This document shows, one piece after another, positions 16,833-26,168 of a DNA stretch of 64,000 bases. Source of the stretch: Desertivirga arenae (GTDB lineage: Bacteria; Bacteroidota; Bacteroidia; Sphingobacteriales; Sphingobacteriaceae). Every line of letters starts with the position of its first letter. The stretch's first letter is position 1. The stretch covers positions 546,618-610,617 of the forward strand of contig NZ_JAFEWE010000002.1 of the NCBI RefSeq assembly GCF_017355785.1. Reading direction: 5' to 3'. A program made the position numbers and the translations under genes. The notes under the pieces are model-generated. The model searched no databases. It saw only the letters and a list, made by a program, of their open reading frames with translations, and was not told the origin of the DNA.

Positions 16833-16953
16833 TCGAATGCAGAAATGTTATATCAATTTTTCGCAGGACCGTAAAAATACATTTTCTTTGTGGGATAAGG
16901 TAAACGACCTGAGAGCAAAAGAAAAAGCGGCAGGCATTGGCTGAGGAATACAA

Positions 16954-17748
16954 ATGAAACAATATCTTGACTTAATGAAGCATGTGCTGGAGAACGGCAC
17001 ACAGAAACATGACAGGACCGGTACCGGAACAATAAGCGTTTTTGGGCATCAGATGCGCTTTAACCTGGAGGATGGCTTTCCTTTAGTAACTACTAAAAAA
17101 TTGCACTTACGTTCCATTATACACGAACTTATCTGGTTTCTGAAAGGCGACACCAATATAAAGTACCTAAAAGACAACGGTGTAAGTATTTGGGATGAAT
17201 GGGCGGATGAGAACGGAGAGCTGGGACCGGTGTACGGATACCAGTGGAGATCCTGGCCCACACCGGATGGCAGGCATATCGATCAGATCACCCAGGTAAT
17301 TAAACAGATTAAAAATACACCTGACTCCAGGAGATTGATTGTATCCGCATGGAACGTGGCCGATGTTGATAAGATGAAGCTTCCTCCCTGTCACAGCTTT
17401 TTCCAATTCTATGTAGCAGATGGTAAACTCAGTTGTCAACTCTACCAGAGAAGTGCCGACATTTTTCTCGGTGTGCCTTTTAATATCGCGTCTTATGCTT
17501 TGTTAACTATGATGGTAGCACAGGTATGTAACCTCAAGCCAGGAGAGTTTATCCATACATTAGGCGACGCACATCTATACAACAATCACCTCGAGCAGAC
17601 AAGACTCCAGCTAACAAGGGATCCAAAGCCTCTTCCTACGATGAAACTAAATCCCGGGATCAAAAATATATTTGATTTCAAGTTCGAGGATTTTGCACTG
17701 GAGAACTACGAACATCATCCTCACATCAAAGCACCTGTTGCCGTATAA
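16954..17748 (+). CDS. thyA: Thymidylate synthase ThyA
   Basis: ThyA methylates dUMP to dTMP using methylene-tetrahydrofolate, giving dihydrofolate. The 264-aa protein is full length. It has [13 protein letters not shown] near residue 19, YGYQWRSW, the catalytic cysteine in [12 protein letters not shown] near 145, the dUMP-binding [20 protein letters not shown] near 165, and the terminal [15 protein letters not shown]. The cysteine found in many QRSCD motifs is alanine here, a known variation. folA follows after 26 bp, pairing the dihydrofolate producer with the enzyme that recycles it. Confidence 0.98.
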   Translation: MKQYLDLMKHVLENGTQKHDRTGTGTISVFGHQMRFNLEDGFPLVTTKKLHLRSIIHELIWFLKGDTNIKYLKDNGVSIWDEWADENGELGPVYGYQWRSWPTPDGRHIDQITQVIKQIKNTPDSRRLIVSAWNVADVDKMKLPPCHSFFQFYVADGKLSCQLYQRSADIFLGVPFNIASYALLTMMVAQVCNLKPGEFIHTLGDAHLYNNHLEQTRLQLTRDPKPLPTMKLNPGIKNIFDFKFEDFALENYEHHPHIKAPVAV

Positions 17749-17774
17749 CCATAATCGATTAAACTAAAATTTCA

Positions 17775-18260
17775 ATGATACTTTCGGCAGTAGTGGTCGT
17801 AGATGCGAACAATGGCATAGGAAAAGAAAACAAACTGCTGGTTCATTTCCCGGCAGATCTTAAGCGCTTCAAAAAGATAACCTCCGGGCATACCGTCATC
17901 ATGGGCAGGAAAACATATGAAAGCATGGGAAAAGCGCTTCCCAACCGCCGTAATATTGTAATTAGCAGACAGCCCGGTTATGCGCTGACTGATTCAGAAA
18001 CTACACATTCGCTTGAAGCAGGGATCGGACTGGCAGAAGGCGAGGAAGAAGTTTTTATAATCGGCGGAGCAGAGATCTTCAGGCAGGCCTTACCTGTATT
18101 AAACAAAGTGTATTTAACGCATATTGATAAGACTTTTGATGCAGATACGTTTTTCCCAGAATTAGATAAAAATCAGTGGCATGAAGAGGATCGGGAAGAT
18201 CATCAACCCGACGAGAAAACACCCTTCAGTTATTCCTTTTTAACCTATAAAAAGGGCTAA
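17775..18260 (+). CDS. folA: Dihydrofolate reductase
   Basis: Reduces dihydrofolate to tetrahydrofolate with NADPH. The 161-aa protein shows the standard features: VVVDANNGIGKENKLLVHFPADLKRFKK (the W of the usual W-x-x-P is H here), the NADPH-binding GHTVIMGRKTYESMG near 46, and EEVFIIGGAEIFRQAL near 95. Family length is normal. It lies directly downstream of thyA and is probably cotranscribed. Confidence 0.96.
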   Translation: MILSAVVVVDANNGIGKENKLLVHFPADLKRFKKITSGHTVIMGRKTYESMGKALPNRRNIVISRQPGYALTDSETTHSLEAGIGLAEGEEEVFIIGGAEIFRQALPVLNKVYLTHIDKTFDADTFFPELDKNQWHEEDREDHQPDEKTPFSYSFLTYKKG

Positions 18261-18313
18261 CGCAACCGCCTGATATTTTCTGAATTAACAATTTTATAAA
18301 ACAAAAATTTAGT

Positions 18314-18321
18314 TAGATTTG
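18314..18321 (+). promoter_or_regulatory. -7 box TAGATTTG upstream of secDF
   Basis: Matches TAnnTTTG, 62 bp before the secDF ATG, leaving a 5' leader of about 55 nt. No clear -33 element. Confidence 0.45.
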
Positions 18322-18383
18322 CCGTCTTATCAAAAAAAGGCTTATTAACAAATAAGATATTCTATAATTATTACTAAACTAAA

Positions 18384-21380
18384 ATGCAAGGTAAAGGATT
18401 GATTAAATTCGTGGCTATAGCATTAACGATTGGGTGTTTATATGCCTTGTCGTTTACGTGGGTAGCTAACAAAGTTGAAAAAGATGCAAAGGAGTATGCA
18501 AAGGGAGATCCTGCCAGAGAAAGAGCTTATCTCGATTCTATGGCGACTCAAACGGTGTATAACCTGGGCTTCACTAAATTCACTTATTCTAAAGTTAAAG
18601 AGAATGAGATTCCGCTGGGATTAGATCTTGAAGGTGGTATGAACGTTACGATGGAGATCTCTTTAACCGAACTGGTGAAGAATCTTTCCAATAACAATCC
18701 TGACCAGGCTTTCAACCAGGCACTAAGAAATGCTACTGAGAGACAAAAGTCTTCACAAACGGATTTCATTACTTTGTTTGGACAAGAGTATGAAAAGCTA
18801 AATCCTAACGGAAAGTTAGCCAGCATTTTTTCAACCAAAGAAAATGCAGCGTTCATCAAACCTGATGCAAGCAATGGAGATGTTCTTTCTTTCTTGCAGA
18901 AACAATCTAAAGATGCGATCGACAGGTCTTTCAATATCCTTCGTACACGTATCGATAAATTTGGAGTAACTTCTCCAAACATTCAGCAACAACAAGGAAC
19001 GAACAGAATCCTGATCGAGCTTCCTGGCGTATCAAGCGTTGACATTCCTCGTGTTCGTAAATTACTTCAGGGATCTGCAAAACTGCAATTCTGGGAAACA
19101 TATGAAAATGCAGAGATCTTCCCTTTATTGGAGAATGTTAATAAAACTATAGCTGCCTCTCAGAAATCTACAGATACTACAGCTACTGCTAAAGCTTCTG
19201 CTGATACAGCAAGCGCGGGAGGTAGACTGGCGAATCTTGGAAACAAAAAGGGTGCAGCAACTAAAGGAAAAGATTCTTTAAGTGTTAATCAGGCTGAACA
19301 AGCGAAGCAAAACCCACTTTTTGCCGTTCTTGCCCCTGCTACTTACCAGGCAGAGAATGGTCAGCAAGGCCTTCGTCCTGGTGCGGTTGTAGGATATGCA
19401 GCTCAAAAAGACACGGCTAAGATCAATTCTTATTTCAATTCAGCTGCAGTCCGTTCGATCATCCCTCCAAATGTTAAATTATTATGGTCTGTTAAGCCTA
19501 TTAGCGAAGAGACTAAAGTATTCGAACTATATGCTCTAAAAACATCTGGTTTCACTAACGGTCCAGCCCTTGAAGGCGATGTGATCAGTGATGCACGGGC
19601 AGATGTCGACCAGAGAGGCAACAACGAGGTGTTGATGTATATGAATTCTGTTGGTGCTTCTCAATGGGCACGTATCACACGTGATGCTGCTGGAGATGCA
19701 AATAATAAGGCAGACAATAAAGCAGTAGCCATCGTTCTCGACAATTACGTTTACTCTGCTCCTACTGTACAAAATGAAATCTCTGGTGGTAGTTCTTCCA
19801 TCACAGGAAACTTTACACCAGAAGATACCAAAGACCTTGCAAACGTACTTAAGGCCGGACGTTTACCTGCTCCTGCTAAAATCGCAAGCGAGTATGTTGT
19901 TGGACCATCATTAGGTTTAGAGTCAATTAACAAAGGATTGATTTCATCTATAGCAGGTGTTATCGTGATCCTTATTTTCATGGCTTTATATTATAGTAAA
20001 GCAGGATGGGTAGCAAACATCGCCTTATTAGTGAACCTTTTCTTCCTGATGGGAGTACTTGCTTCCCTGGGTGCGGTGTTAACTTTACCTGGTATTGCTG
20101 GTATCGTTCTATCCCTGGGTATGTCTGTGGACGCTAACGTTCTGATTTATGAGCGTGTTCGTGAAGAGTTGGCTGAAGGTAAAGGAACTCGTTTAGCAAT
20201 TGCTGAAGGATTCAAAAAAGCAATGTCTTCTATCCTTGACTCAAACATCACAACATTCTTAACAGGGGTTATCCTTTATATATTCGGTAGCGGTCCGATT
20301 GTTGGTTTCGCAACTACTTTGATGATCGGTATCTTAACTTCATTATTTGCGGCAATTTTTATAACCCGCCTGATTTTTGAATGGATGCTGTCAAAACAAC
20401 AAGACATAAGTTTCTCGATAAAAGCAACTCAAAATCTGTTCAAGGATTCTAAGTTCGACTTCATTGCGGGAAGAAAGAAGTTTTATGTTTTCTCAACTAT
20501 CATCATTGTTGCCGGTTTGGTATCTATGTTTACAAGAGGCTTTAGCCTGGGTGTCGACTTCAAGGGTGGTCGCTCATACTTTGTTGAGTTTGACAAAACT
20601 GCAAAAGTTGGTGACGTTCGTAATGCACTGGAAGCAGAATTTGGTGCAGCACCTGAAGTAAAAACTTATGGCTCTTCCAATGAGGTAAAGATTACTACTT
20701 CTTACCGTGTTGATGAATCATCAGAGCAAGCAGAAGCTGAGGTTACTAAAAAGCTGAACGATGGATTAAAGAAGATCAGTGCAAACTATGAGATAAAAGA
20801 TGCTCAAAAGGTAGGTCCAACTATTGCCCACGACATCAAGATCTCTGCAATTTACTCTGTTATTGCAACTATTGTAATTATCTTCCTTTACATACTTGTT
20901 CGTTTCCGCAGATGGCAATTCGGAGTTTCGGCCATCGTAGCATTAGCACACGACGTTCTGGTATTACTTGCCTTATTCTCTCTATTGAATGGAATTGTAC
21001 CATTCTCCCTCGATATCGATCAGGCATTTATTGCTGCTATTCTAACAGTTATGGGTTACTCCATCAATGATACGGTAGTAGTATTTGACCGTGTCCGTGA
21101 GTACATTGATGAGCATCATTCGAAAGATGAAGACATGCCGACAGTAATTAACAATGCATTGAACAGCACCCTGAGCCGTACAGTTGTTACCGGTATCTGT
21201 GTTATCGCTGTATTGATCATTATCTTCATCTTTGGTGGAGAAATCTTGAGAGGCTTCTCATTCGCGATGCTAATTGGTGTAATCTTCGGAACTTATTCTT
21301 CTCTATTCGTAGCTACTCCATTTGTAGTCGAGCTTATCAGAGAGAAAAAAGATGTAAAAGCACCGGCATTACAAAAATAA
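18384..21380 (+). CDS. secDF: Fused protein translocase subunit SecDF
   Basis: SecD and SecF use the proton gradient to help SecYEG-dependent export. Here they are one 998-aa polypeptide, as is usual in Bacteroidota. The SecD half (about 1-650) has an N-terminal helix, a large periplasmic region with ENEIPLGLDLEGGMNV, and a low-complexity Ala/Thr/Ser insert (about 250-310). It then has the SecD helices with GMSVDANVLIYERVREE. The SecF half (about 690-998) has SLGVDFKGGRSYFVEF and SINDTVVVFDRVREY. Both sets of conserved Asp residues are present. A strong terminator follows. Confidence 0.97.
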   Translation: MQGKGLIKFVAIALTIGCLYALSFTWVANKVEKDAKEYAKGDPARERAYLDSMATQTVYNLGFTKFTYSKVKENEIPLGLDLEGGMNVTMEISLTELVKNLSNNNPDQAFNQALRNATERQKSSQTDFITLFGQEYEKLNPNGKLASIFSTKENAAFIKPDASNGDVLSFLQKQSKDAIDRSFNILRTRIDKFGVTSPNIQQQQGTNRILIELPGVSSVDIPRVRKLLQGSAKLQFWETYENAEIFPLLENVNKTIAASQKSTDTTATAKASADTASAGGRLANLGNKKGAATKGKDSLSVNQAEQAKQNPLFAVLAPATYQAENGQQGLRPGAVVGYAAQKDTAKINSYFNSAAVRSIIPPNVKLLWSVKPISEETKVFELYALKTSGFTNGPALEGDVISDARADVDQRGNNEVLMYMNSVGASQWARITRDAAGDANNKADNKAVAIVLDNYVYSAPTVQNEISGGSSSITGNFTPEDTKDLANVLKAGRLPAPAKIASEYVVGPSLGLESINKGLISSIAGVIVILIFMALYYSKAGWVANIALLVNLFFLMGVLASLGAVLTLPGIAGIVLSLGMSVDANVLIYERVREELAEGKGTRLAIAEGFKKAMSSILDSNITTFLTGVILYIFGSGPIVGFATTLMIGILTSLFAAIFITRLIFEWMLSKQQDISFSIKATQNLFKDSKFDFIAGRKKFYVFSTIIIVAGLVSMFTRGFSLGVDFKGGRSYFVEFDKTAKVGDVRNALEAEFGAAPEVKTYGSSNEVKITTSYRVDESSEQAEAEVTKKLNDGLKKISANYEIKDAQKVGPTIAHDIKISAIYSVIATIVIIFLYILVRFRRWQFGVSAIVALAHDVLVLLALFSLLNGIVPFSLDIDQAFIAAILTVMGYSINDTVVVFDRVREYIDEHHSKDEDMPTVINNALNSTLSRTVVTGICVIAVLIIIFIFGGEILRGFSFAMLIGVIFGTYSSLFVATPFVVELIREKKDVKAPALQK

Positions 21381-21402
21381 TAAGAACATTAAAATCAAAT
21401 AG

Positions 21403-21434
21403 AAAGGCCTTTGCTAGCGCAAAGGCCTTTTTTA
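21403..21434 (+). terminator. Intrinsic terminator of secDF
   Basis: Perfect 12-bp stem AAAGGCCTTTGC / GCAAAGGCCTTT with loop TAGC, followed by Ts. Confidence 0.92.
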
Positions 21435-21449
21435 TTAACCAAAAAACAG

Positions 21450-21457
21450 TATTTTTG
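21450..21457 (+). promoter_or_regulatory. -7 box TATTTTTG upstream of the NADH dehydrogenase gene
   Basis: Matches TAnnTTTG just after the secDF terminator, about 105 bp before ATG 21562, implying a leader of roughly 100 nt. Confidence 0.45.
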
Positions 21458-21561
21458 CAAAAAATATAACAAAAACTAAATTCCGTTGCGAACTTCACAA
21501 CCTCACAACATTTTAGCTTTAACAAGGTTATTATATAATTAAATTCTTGTAAACTCTTAAA

Positions 21562-22893
21562 ATGGAAATAAGAAACACTTCAACAAATTTCCCGAAAGTA
21601 GTAATCGTTGGTGGTGGATTTGGTGGTATTCAATTAGCAAAAAATCTAAGGGACAAGGATGTGCAGATATTAATGCTTGACAAGCACAACTATCACACAT
21701 TCCAGCCTTTATTGTATCAGGTTGCTACAGGCGGACTTGAAGCTGACTCTATCGCATTTCCATTACGGAAAATATTTAAGGGACAACAGAACTTTAGTTT
21801 TCGCGTAGCAGAAGTAAAGAAAATACATCCGGAAAGAAAAGCCATCACTACTACGATTGGCGAGTTCTTCTATGATTACCTCATTCTTGCTACGGGCTCT
21901 GATTCAAATTATTTCGGTTCAAAAGAGCTGGAACACTATACAATGCCGATGAAATCAATCCCTGAAGCATTGAACCTTAGGAATATGCTCCTACAAAATC
22001 TGGAACAGTCACTTATCGAAACCGATCCTGCAAAAAAAGCGGGGCTACTTAACTTCGTGGTTGTCGGTGGAGGCCCTACAGGAGTAGAATTATCAGGAGC
22101 ATTGTCTGAATTAAAAAGGCACGTTCTTAAAAAGGATTATCCCGAACTCGATATTTCACAGGTTCATATCTACCTGGTTGAAGGTGCGCCAGTATTACTC
22201 GGACCAATGTCGCCGCAGTCTCAAACTCACGCAAGAGAATTTCTTACAGAGATGGGCGTAACGGTACTTACCGATGTAAAGTTAAACTCTTACGATGGAG
22301 AAGTGATCAAGCTCTCCAATGGTCAGGACATTATTACTAAAAACGTTTTATGGTCTGCCGGAGTAAAAGGAGCTTTCCCGGAAGGTATTCCTCAGGATAA
22401 AATCGTTCGAGGTGGAAGAATAAAAGTAGATGAGTTTAACCGTATTGACGGATTTAAAGACATTTTTGCTATTGGCGACTGTGCAGCGATGCAGATTGAA
22501 GGATTTCCCAATGGACATCCGGGAGTTGCACCAGTAGCTGTTCAACAAGGAAAACACCTTGCCAAAAATATCCTGAAGATCTTTAATAATGAAGATCCGG
22601 AGCCCTTCAAATACTTTGACAAAGGATCAATGGCAACAGTGGGACGTAACAGAGCCGTTGTTGATATCGGAAAAATACGCTTCCAGGGTGTATTTGCCTG
22701 GTTCGTATGGATGTTCGTCCACCTGATCACCCTGGTAGGTTTCAGGAATAAAATGATTGTCTTTGTAAACTGGGTATGGAGTTATTTCAGCCTAGACCGG
22801 GGTACCCGGTTAATTATTGGGAAGTTCAAGCGTAAGCCTCTGATAGAGGAAGAGCCTTACGAGAAAAGTCAAAAGGGACAAACGGTATTCTAG
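21562..22893 (+). CDS. ndh: NAD(P)/FAD-dependent oxidoreductase, type II NADH dehydrogenase
   Basis: Single-subunit, non-proton-pumping NADH:quinone oxidoreductases sit on the inner face of the membrane. The 443-aa protein has two dinucleotide-binding folds: VVIVGGGFGGIQLAKNL near residues 13-29 (FAD) and FVVVGGGPTGVELSGAL near 165-181 (NADH). LLYQVATGGL near 50 and a DCAA motif (AIGDCAAMQ, FAD binding) near 307 are also typical. The C-terminal 80 residues are hydrophobic and basic (WFVWMFVHLITLVGF), consistent with membrane attachment. A bidirectional terminator separates it from the GNAT gene. Confidence 0.93.
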   Translation: MEIRNTSTNFPKVVIVGGGFGGIQLAKNLRDKDVQILMLDKHNYHTFQPLLYQVATGGLEADSIAFPLRKIFKGQQNFSFRVAEVKKIHPERKAITTTIGEFFYDYLILATGSDSNYFGSKELEHYTMPMKSIPEALNLRNMLLQNLEQSLIETDPAKKAGLLNFVVVGGGPTGVELSGALSELKRHVLKKDYPELDISQVHIYLVEGAPVLLGPMSPQSQTHAREFLTEMGVTVLTDVKLNSYDGEVIKLSNGQDIITKNVLWSAGVKGAFPEGIPQDKIVRGGRIKVDEFNRIDGFKDIFAIGDCAAMQIEGFPNGHPGVAPVAVQQGKHLAKNILKIFNNEDPEPFKYFDKGSMATVGRNRAVVDIGKIRFQGVFAWFVWMFVHLITLVGFRNKMIVFVNWVWSYFSLDRGTRLIIGKFKRKPLIEEEPYEKSQKGQTVF

Positions 22894-22904
22894 AACATAA
22901 TAGC

Positions 22905-22935
22905 AGATGCCTGGCAATAGCCAGGCATCTTTATT
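22905..22935. terminator. Bidirectional terminator between ndh and the GNAT gene
   Basis: Perfect 11-bp stem AGATGCCTGGC / GCCAGGCATCT with loop AATA, followed by TTATTT. It serves the two convergent genes. Confidence 0.9.
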
Positions 22936-22951
22936 TCCAATCCTAAGGGAC

Positions 22952-23383
22952 TTATTTTTTCAGCACCATTTTATAATGCTGTATTCCCGCCTCTTCAAAC
23001 AGATTCCCCTCGGCAACAAAACCAAGCTTTTTATACAATCCCACTGCAGTCACCTGCGCATGAAGGTATACATACACTGCTTCTGCAGGAAGGTCTGCAA
23101 GAACAGCTTCTACGAGCTTCTGCCCTACTCCCAATCCGCGAAATTCCTGTAAAACTGCAAAGCGTTCCAATTTATATCCCTTGTCTGTTTGCCTCCACCT
23201 CGCTGCACCTGCAGGTTGAGAATTTACTGTTGCCAGAAAATGTACTGATTCTTCTTCAAATTCCCATTCGAGCTCCGGGGGGCAGTTCTGTTCCTCTACA
23301 AAAACCTTTTTTCGAATTGCAAATACTGTTTCAAGGTCCTCCTTACTACTTACCTTGAGTACCCTGATTTCTTTTTCCTCCAT
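22952..23383 (-). CDS. GNAT family N-acetyltransferase (ElaA/YjcF-like)
   Basis: A GNAT-fold acetyl-CoA transferase of about 143 aa. It has the N-terminal motif VFAIRKKVFVEEQNCPPELEWE, typical of the ElaA/YjcF subgroup, and the acetyl-CoA loop LERFAVLQEFRGLGVGQKLVEA (R/Q-x-x-G-x-G/A). The acceptor substrate is unknown. I start it at ATG 23383 (MEEKEIRV); the frame also has ATG 23401. Either way it overlaps the end of the iron-permease gene by 38-56 bp in another frame, so coupled translation is likely. Confidence 0.86.
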   Translation of the reverse strand: MEEKEIRVLKVSSKEDLETVFAIRKKVFVEEQNCPPELEWEFEEESVHFLATVNSQPAGAARWRQTDKGYKLERFAVLQEFRGLGVGQKLVEAVLADLPAEAVYVYLHAQVTAVGLYKKLGFVAEGNLFEEAGIQHYKMVLKK

Positions 23384-23843
23384 GGCTATGTCTTTGATCA
23401 TTCTTATTGGCTTTTAATATATGGCGTTCTAACGCCGCTTCATTTGAGTGCGACGACTTCAGATTTGTCTCCCTGTCCTCTTTGGCAAGAATAGCAAGCC
23501 GGGCATAGAACTTATGGATAGCATCAAGCTCCTCTTCTGTAAGATCCTCGATATCCACCATACGGTTACTTGCCTTAGCGCTGGAGGCAATAAGTTCATT
23601 AAGTTTAAGCTGAATAGCTTTCGAATCCTTATTCTGGGCCTTCTGTATCAGGAACACCATCAAAAAGGTAATGATAGTTGTTCCGGTATTGATTACTAAT
23701 TGCCAGGTCTCAGAATAATTAAATATCGGCCCGGTTACAGCCCAGAGGATAACAATAGCTGTAGCGCCTAAAAAAGCAGGAGAACTACCGGTAAAGCGTG
23801 CCGCACGATTTGCGAACCTGTCAAAAAAACTATTCTTTTCCAT
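23346..23843 (-). CDS. Low-affinity iron permease family protein
   Basis: A 165-aa protein resembling the bacterial branch of the FET4-type low-affinity iron permease family: FDRFANRAARFTGSSPAFLGATAIVILWAVTGP at the start, two or more helices (about 22-42 and 50-68), then FLMVFLIQKAQNKDSKAIQLKLNELI, a strong family signature. The tail is hydrophilic. The fungal relative transports Fe(II), but transport by these short bacterial proteins is not something I can assert. It is upstream of, and overlapping, the GNAT gene. Confidence 0.85.
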   Translation of the reverse strand: MEKNSFFDRFANRAARFTGSSPAFLGATAIVILWAVTGPIFNYSETWQLVINTGTTIITFLMVFLIQKAQNKDSKAIQLKLNELIASSAKASNRMVDIEDLTEEELDAIHKFYARLAILAKEDRETNLKSSHSNEAALERHILKANKNDQRHSHGGKRNQGTQGK

Positions 23844-23850
23844 AGTGGTG

Positions 23851-23887
23851 AAAATAAAAAACCCTCGCTGATTATTCAGCGAGGGTT
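23851..23887 (-). terminator. Intrinsic terminator of fbaA
   Basis: Perfect 12-bp stem AACCCTCGCTGA / TCAGCGAGGGTT with a TTAT loop. On the reverse strand it is followed by a T-rich tract, 21 bp after the fbaA stop. Confidence 0.9.
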
Positions 23888-23908
23888 AAATTAACAATTC
23901 TGAATTAA

Positions 23909-24988
23909 TTACAATTTAGAGTTAACATCTAAACAGTTCAGATCAGCAAATGCCTGAGTTAAGCGTTTAACAAAAGTTTCTTCGCCTTTACGTAACCAAA
24001 CCCTTGGATCGTAATATTTTTTGTTTGGAGAATCCGGACCCTCAGGATTTCCGATTTGTCCCTGAAGATAGTCTTTCTTCGCTTCGTAGTAATCGTGGAT
24101 ACCTTCCCAGAATGCCCATTGCATATCGGTATCAATATTCATTTTGATTGCTCCATAAGAAATAGCCTCTCTGATTTCTTCCTGAGAAGAACCAGAACCA
24201 CCATGGAAAACGAAATTGATCGGTTTTTCTGCCTCTAAACCTAACTCATTTCTCAGGTAATCCTGAGAGTTCTTAAGGATGACAGGCTGTAACTTAACGT
24301 TACCAGGTTTATAAACACCGTGAACGTTACCAAAAGCCGCAGCAATAGTAAATCTATGACTAACAGTGCTCAGTTCTTTAAAGGCATAAGCAACTTCTTC
24401 TGGCTGAGTGTATAGTTTAGAGCTGTCGACATCAGAATTATCTACACCATCTTCCTCACCACCAGTTACACCTAGTTCAATTTCGATAGTCATACCCAAA
24501 GCTTTCATACGCTCAAGATACTTCTTGCTTATCTCAATATTTTCTTCAATCGGCTCCTCGGAAAGGTCGAGCATGTGAGAAGAGAATAAAGGCTTGCCGG
24601 TTTGTTGGTGGAAACGCTCACCATGAGCTAACATTCCATCGATCCATGGCAACAATTTCTTTGCAGCATGGTCGGTGTGAAGGATAACAGCTACACCATA
24701 ATGCTCAGCAAGCAAATGTACGTGACGAGCGGCAGATACAGCTCCAAGGATACACGCGTCAAGCTTCTCATTATTAAGAGTCTTTCCTGCAAAAAACTGT
24801 GCACCACCATTTGACAGCTGAATTATTACCGGTGAATTAACAGCTTTCGCTGTCTCCATTACTGCGTTGATGGAATTCGTTCCAATAACGTTTACTGCTG
24901 GTAATGCAAACTGATGTTGCTTCGCTTGTTCAAATAGTTCCTGTACAGCATCGCCGTATAGTACTCCTTTGTAATTTTTTAGATTCAT
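23909..24988 (-). CDS. fbaA: Class II fructose-bisphosphate aldolase
   Basis: Zinc-dependent aldolase of glycolysis and gluconeogenesis, cleaving fructose-1,6-bisphosphate. At 359 aa it matches the E. coli FbaA subgroup. It has FALPAVNVIGTNSINAVMETA near residue 26, the zinc ligand region VILHTDHAAKKLLPW near 104-118, SSHMLDLSEEPIEENI, ELGVTGGEEDGVD near 170-182, FGNVHGVYKPGNVKL, FHGGSGSSQEEI near 265, and MNIDTDMQWAFW. All metal-binding histidines are visible. Confidence 0.98.
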   Translation of the reverse strand: MNLKNYKGVLYGDAVQELFEQAKQHQFALPAVNVIGTNSINAVMETAKAVNSPVIIQLSNGGAQFFAGKTLNNEKLDACILGAVSAARHVHLLAEHYGVAVILHTDHAAKKLLPWIDGMLAHGERFHQQTGKPLFSSHMLDLSEEPIEENIEISKKYLERMKALGMTIEIELGVTGGEEDGVDNSDVDSSKLYTQPEEVAYAFKELSTVSHRFTIAAAFGNVHGVYKPGNVKLQPVILKNSQDYLRNELGLEAEKPINFVFHGGSGSSQEEIREAISYGAIKMNIDTDMQWAFWEGIHDYYEAKKDYLQGQIGNPEGPDSPNKKYYDPRVWLRKGEETFVKRLTQAFADLNCLDVNSKL

Positions 24989-25135
24989 TTGTTTTTTTCC
25001 TCTTTACTAAAAGCCGAAAATAGAAATTTTAGTTTTAGTATAAGTGACCAAAATCAGAAAAATCTGTGTACTTGATAATAAAACTATCCTTTTCTTAAAA
25101 AATTCGTTTATTTGTACCCGCTTATTTCCAAAGAC

Positions 25136-25984
25136 ATGGCTTGGTTTAAAAGAGAGAAAAAAGGAATTTTCACTTCTACGGAAGATAAAAAAGAAGCACC
25201 TGATGGCATTTGGAACAAATGCCCGCAATGCAAAAAACCATTGCACTATGCCGAGCAGGTGGAACATAAATACGTTTGCCAATACTGCAGTTACCATTTA
25301 AGAATAGGATCAAAAGAATATTTTTCCATACTTTTTGACGATAACCAGTTCACTGAACTTTTTGCTAACTTAAGATCAGGAGACCCTTTAACTTTCTCCG
25401 ATTCTAAGAAGTACACAGAAAGACTCGAAGAAAGCTATACAAAAACAGGGTTAAATGATGCAATCCGTTCAGGATATGGAAAAATAAACGGTGCAGATAT
25501 TGTTGTAGCCTGCATGGATTTTAGCTTTATTGGAGGATCTATGGGTTCGGTAGTTGGGGAAAAGATCGCACGGTCTATTGATTATAGTATTGAACATAAA
25601 ATTCCCTTCCTGCTTATATCTAAATCGGGCGGAGCCAGGATGATGGAAGCTGCATTCTCGTTGATGCAGATGGCTAAAACCTCTGCTAAACTGGCTCTTT
25701 TATCAAAAGCAGGTATTCCGTATATATCTTTAATGACTGATCCTACAACAGGTGGTGTTACGGCTTCCTATGCAATGCTTGGTGATATTAACATTGCAGA
25801 ACCAGGTGCACTGATAGGTTTTGCAGGACCGCGAGTTATTAAAGAAACGATCAAGAAAGATCTTCCGAAGGGTTTTCAAACTTCAGAATTCGTCCTGGAA
25901 CACGGTTTTCTTGACTTCATTGTAGACAGACGGCAAATGAAAGATAAGTTGTCTACATTTATTAAAATGGTTTACAGTAACTAA
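25136..25984 (+). CDS. accD: Acetyl-CoA carboxylase carboxyltransferase subunit beta
   Basis: AccD with AccA forms the carboxyltransferase that makes malonyl-CoA in the first step of fatty-acid synthesis. The protein (282 aa) starts [12 protein letters not shown], the family N-terminus; the upstream ATG at 25112 is less likely. A four-cysteine zinc ribbon (CPQC...CQYC) occupies residues about 28-50. The crotonase-like core follows with [25 protein letters not shown] and [35 protein letters not shown] strong terminator follows directly. Confidence 0.97.
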   Translation: MAWFKREKKGIFTSTEDKKEAPDGIWNKCPQCKKPLHYAEQVEHKYVCQYCSYHLRIGSKEYFSILFDDNQFTELFANLRSGDPLTFSDSKKYTERLEESYTKTGLNDAIRSGYGKINGADIVVACMDFSFIGGSMGSVVGEKIARSIDYSIEHKIPFLLISKSGGARMMEAAFSLMQMAKTSAKLALLSKAGIPYISLMTDPTTGGVTASYAMLGDINIAEPGALIGFAGPRVIKETIKKDLPKGFQTSEFVLEHGFLDFIVDRRQMKDKLSTFIKMVYSN

Positions 25985-25986
25985 AT

Positions 25987-26026
25987 AAAAAGTGCCATTT
26001 CGATAAGAAATGGCACTTTTTTATTT
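25987..26026 (+). terminator. Intrinsic terminator of accD
   Basis: Perfect 15-bp stem AAAAAGTGCCATTTC / GAAATGGCACTTTTT with loop GATAA and a T tract. Confidence 0.92.
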
Positions 26027-26168
26027 TCCAGACCAAATAAATCTGCCATTTTTACAAGCGGATAGTGTAATAATCACAAAGCAAGTCTTTGGATGTTGTA
26101 CTACTATGCTCTAGGGATGTTAAAATAAATTACAAGAAGGATCTCCCGGATTTTCTAGAAACCTGACT

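Noticed and set aside
19140-19320. Ala/Thr/Ser-rich insert in the SecD half as a possible insertion
   Set aside because: The frame is intact and low-complexity inserts are common in Bacteroidota SecDF periplasmic domains.
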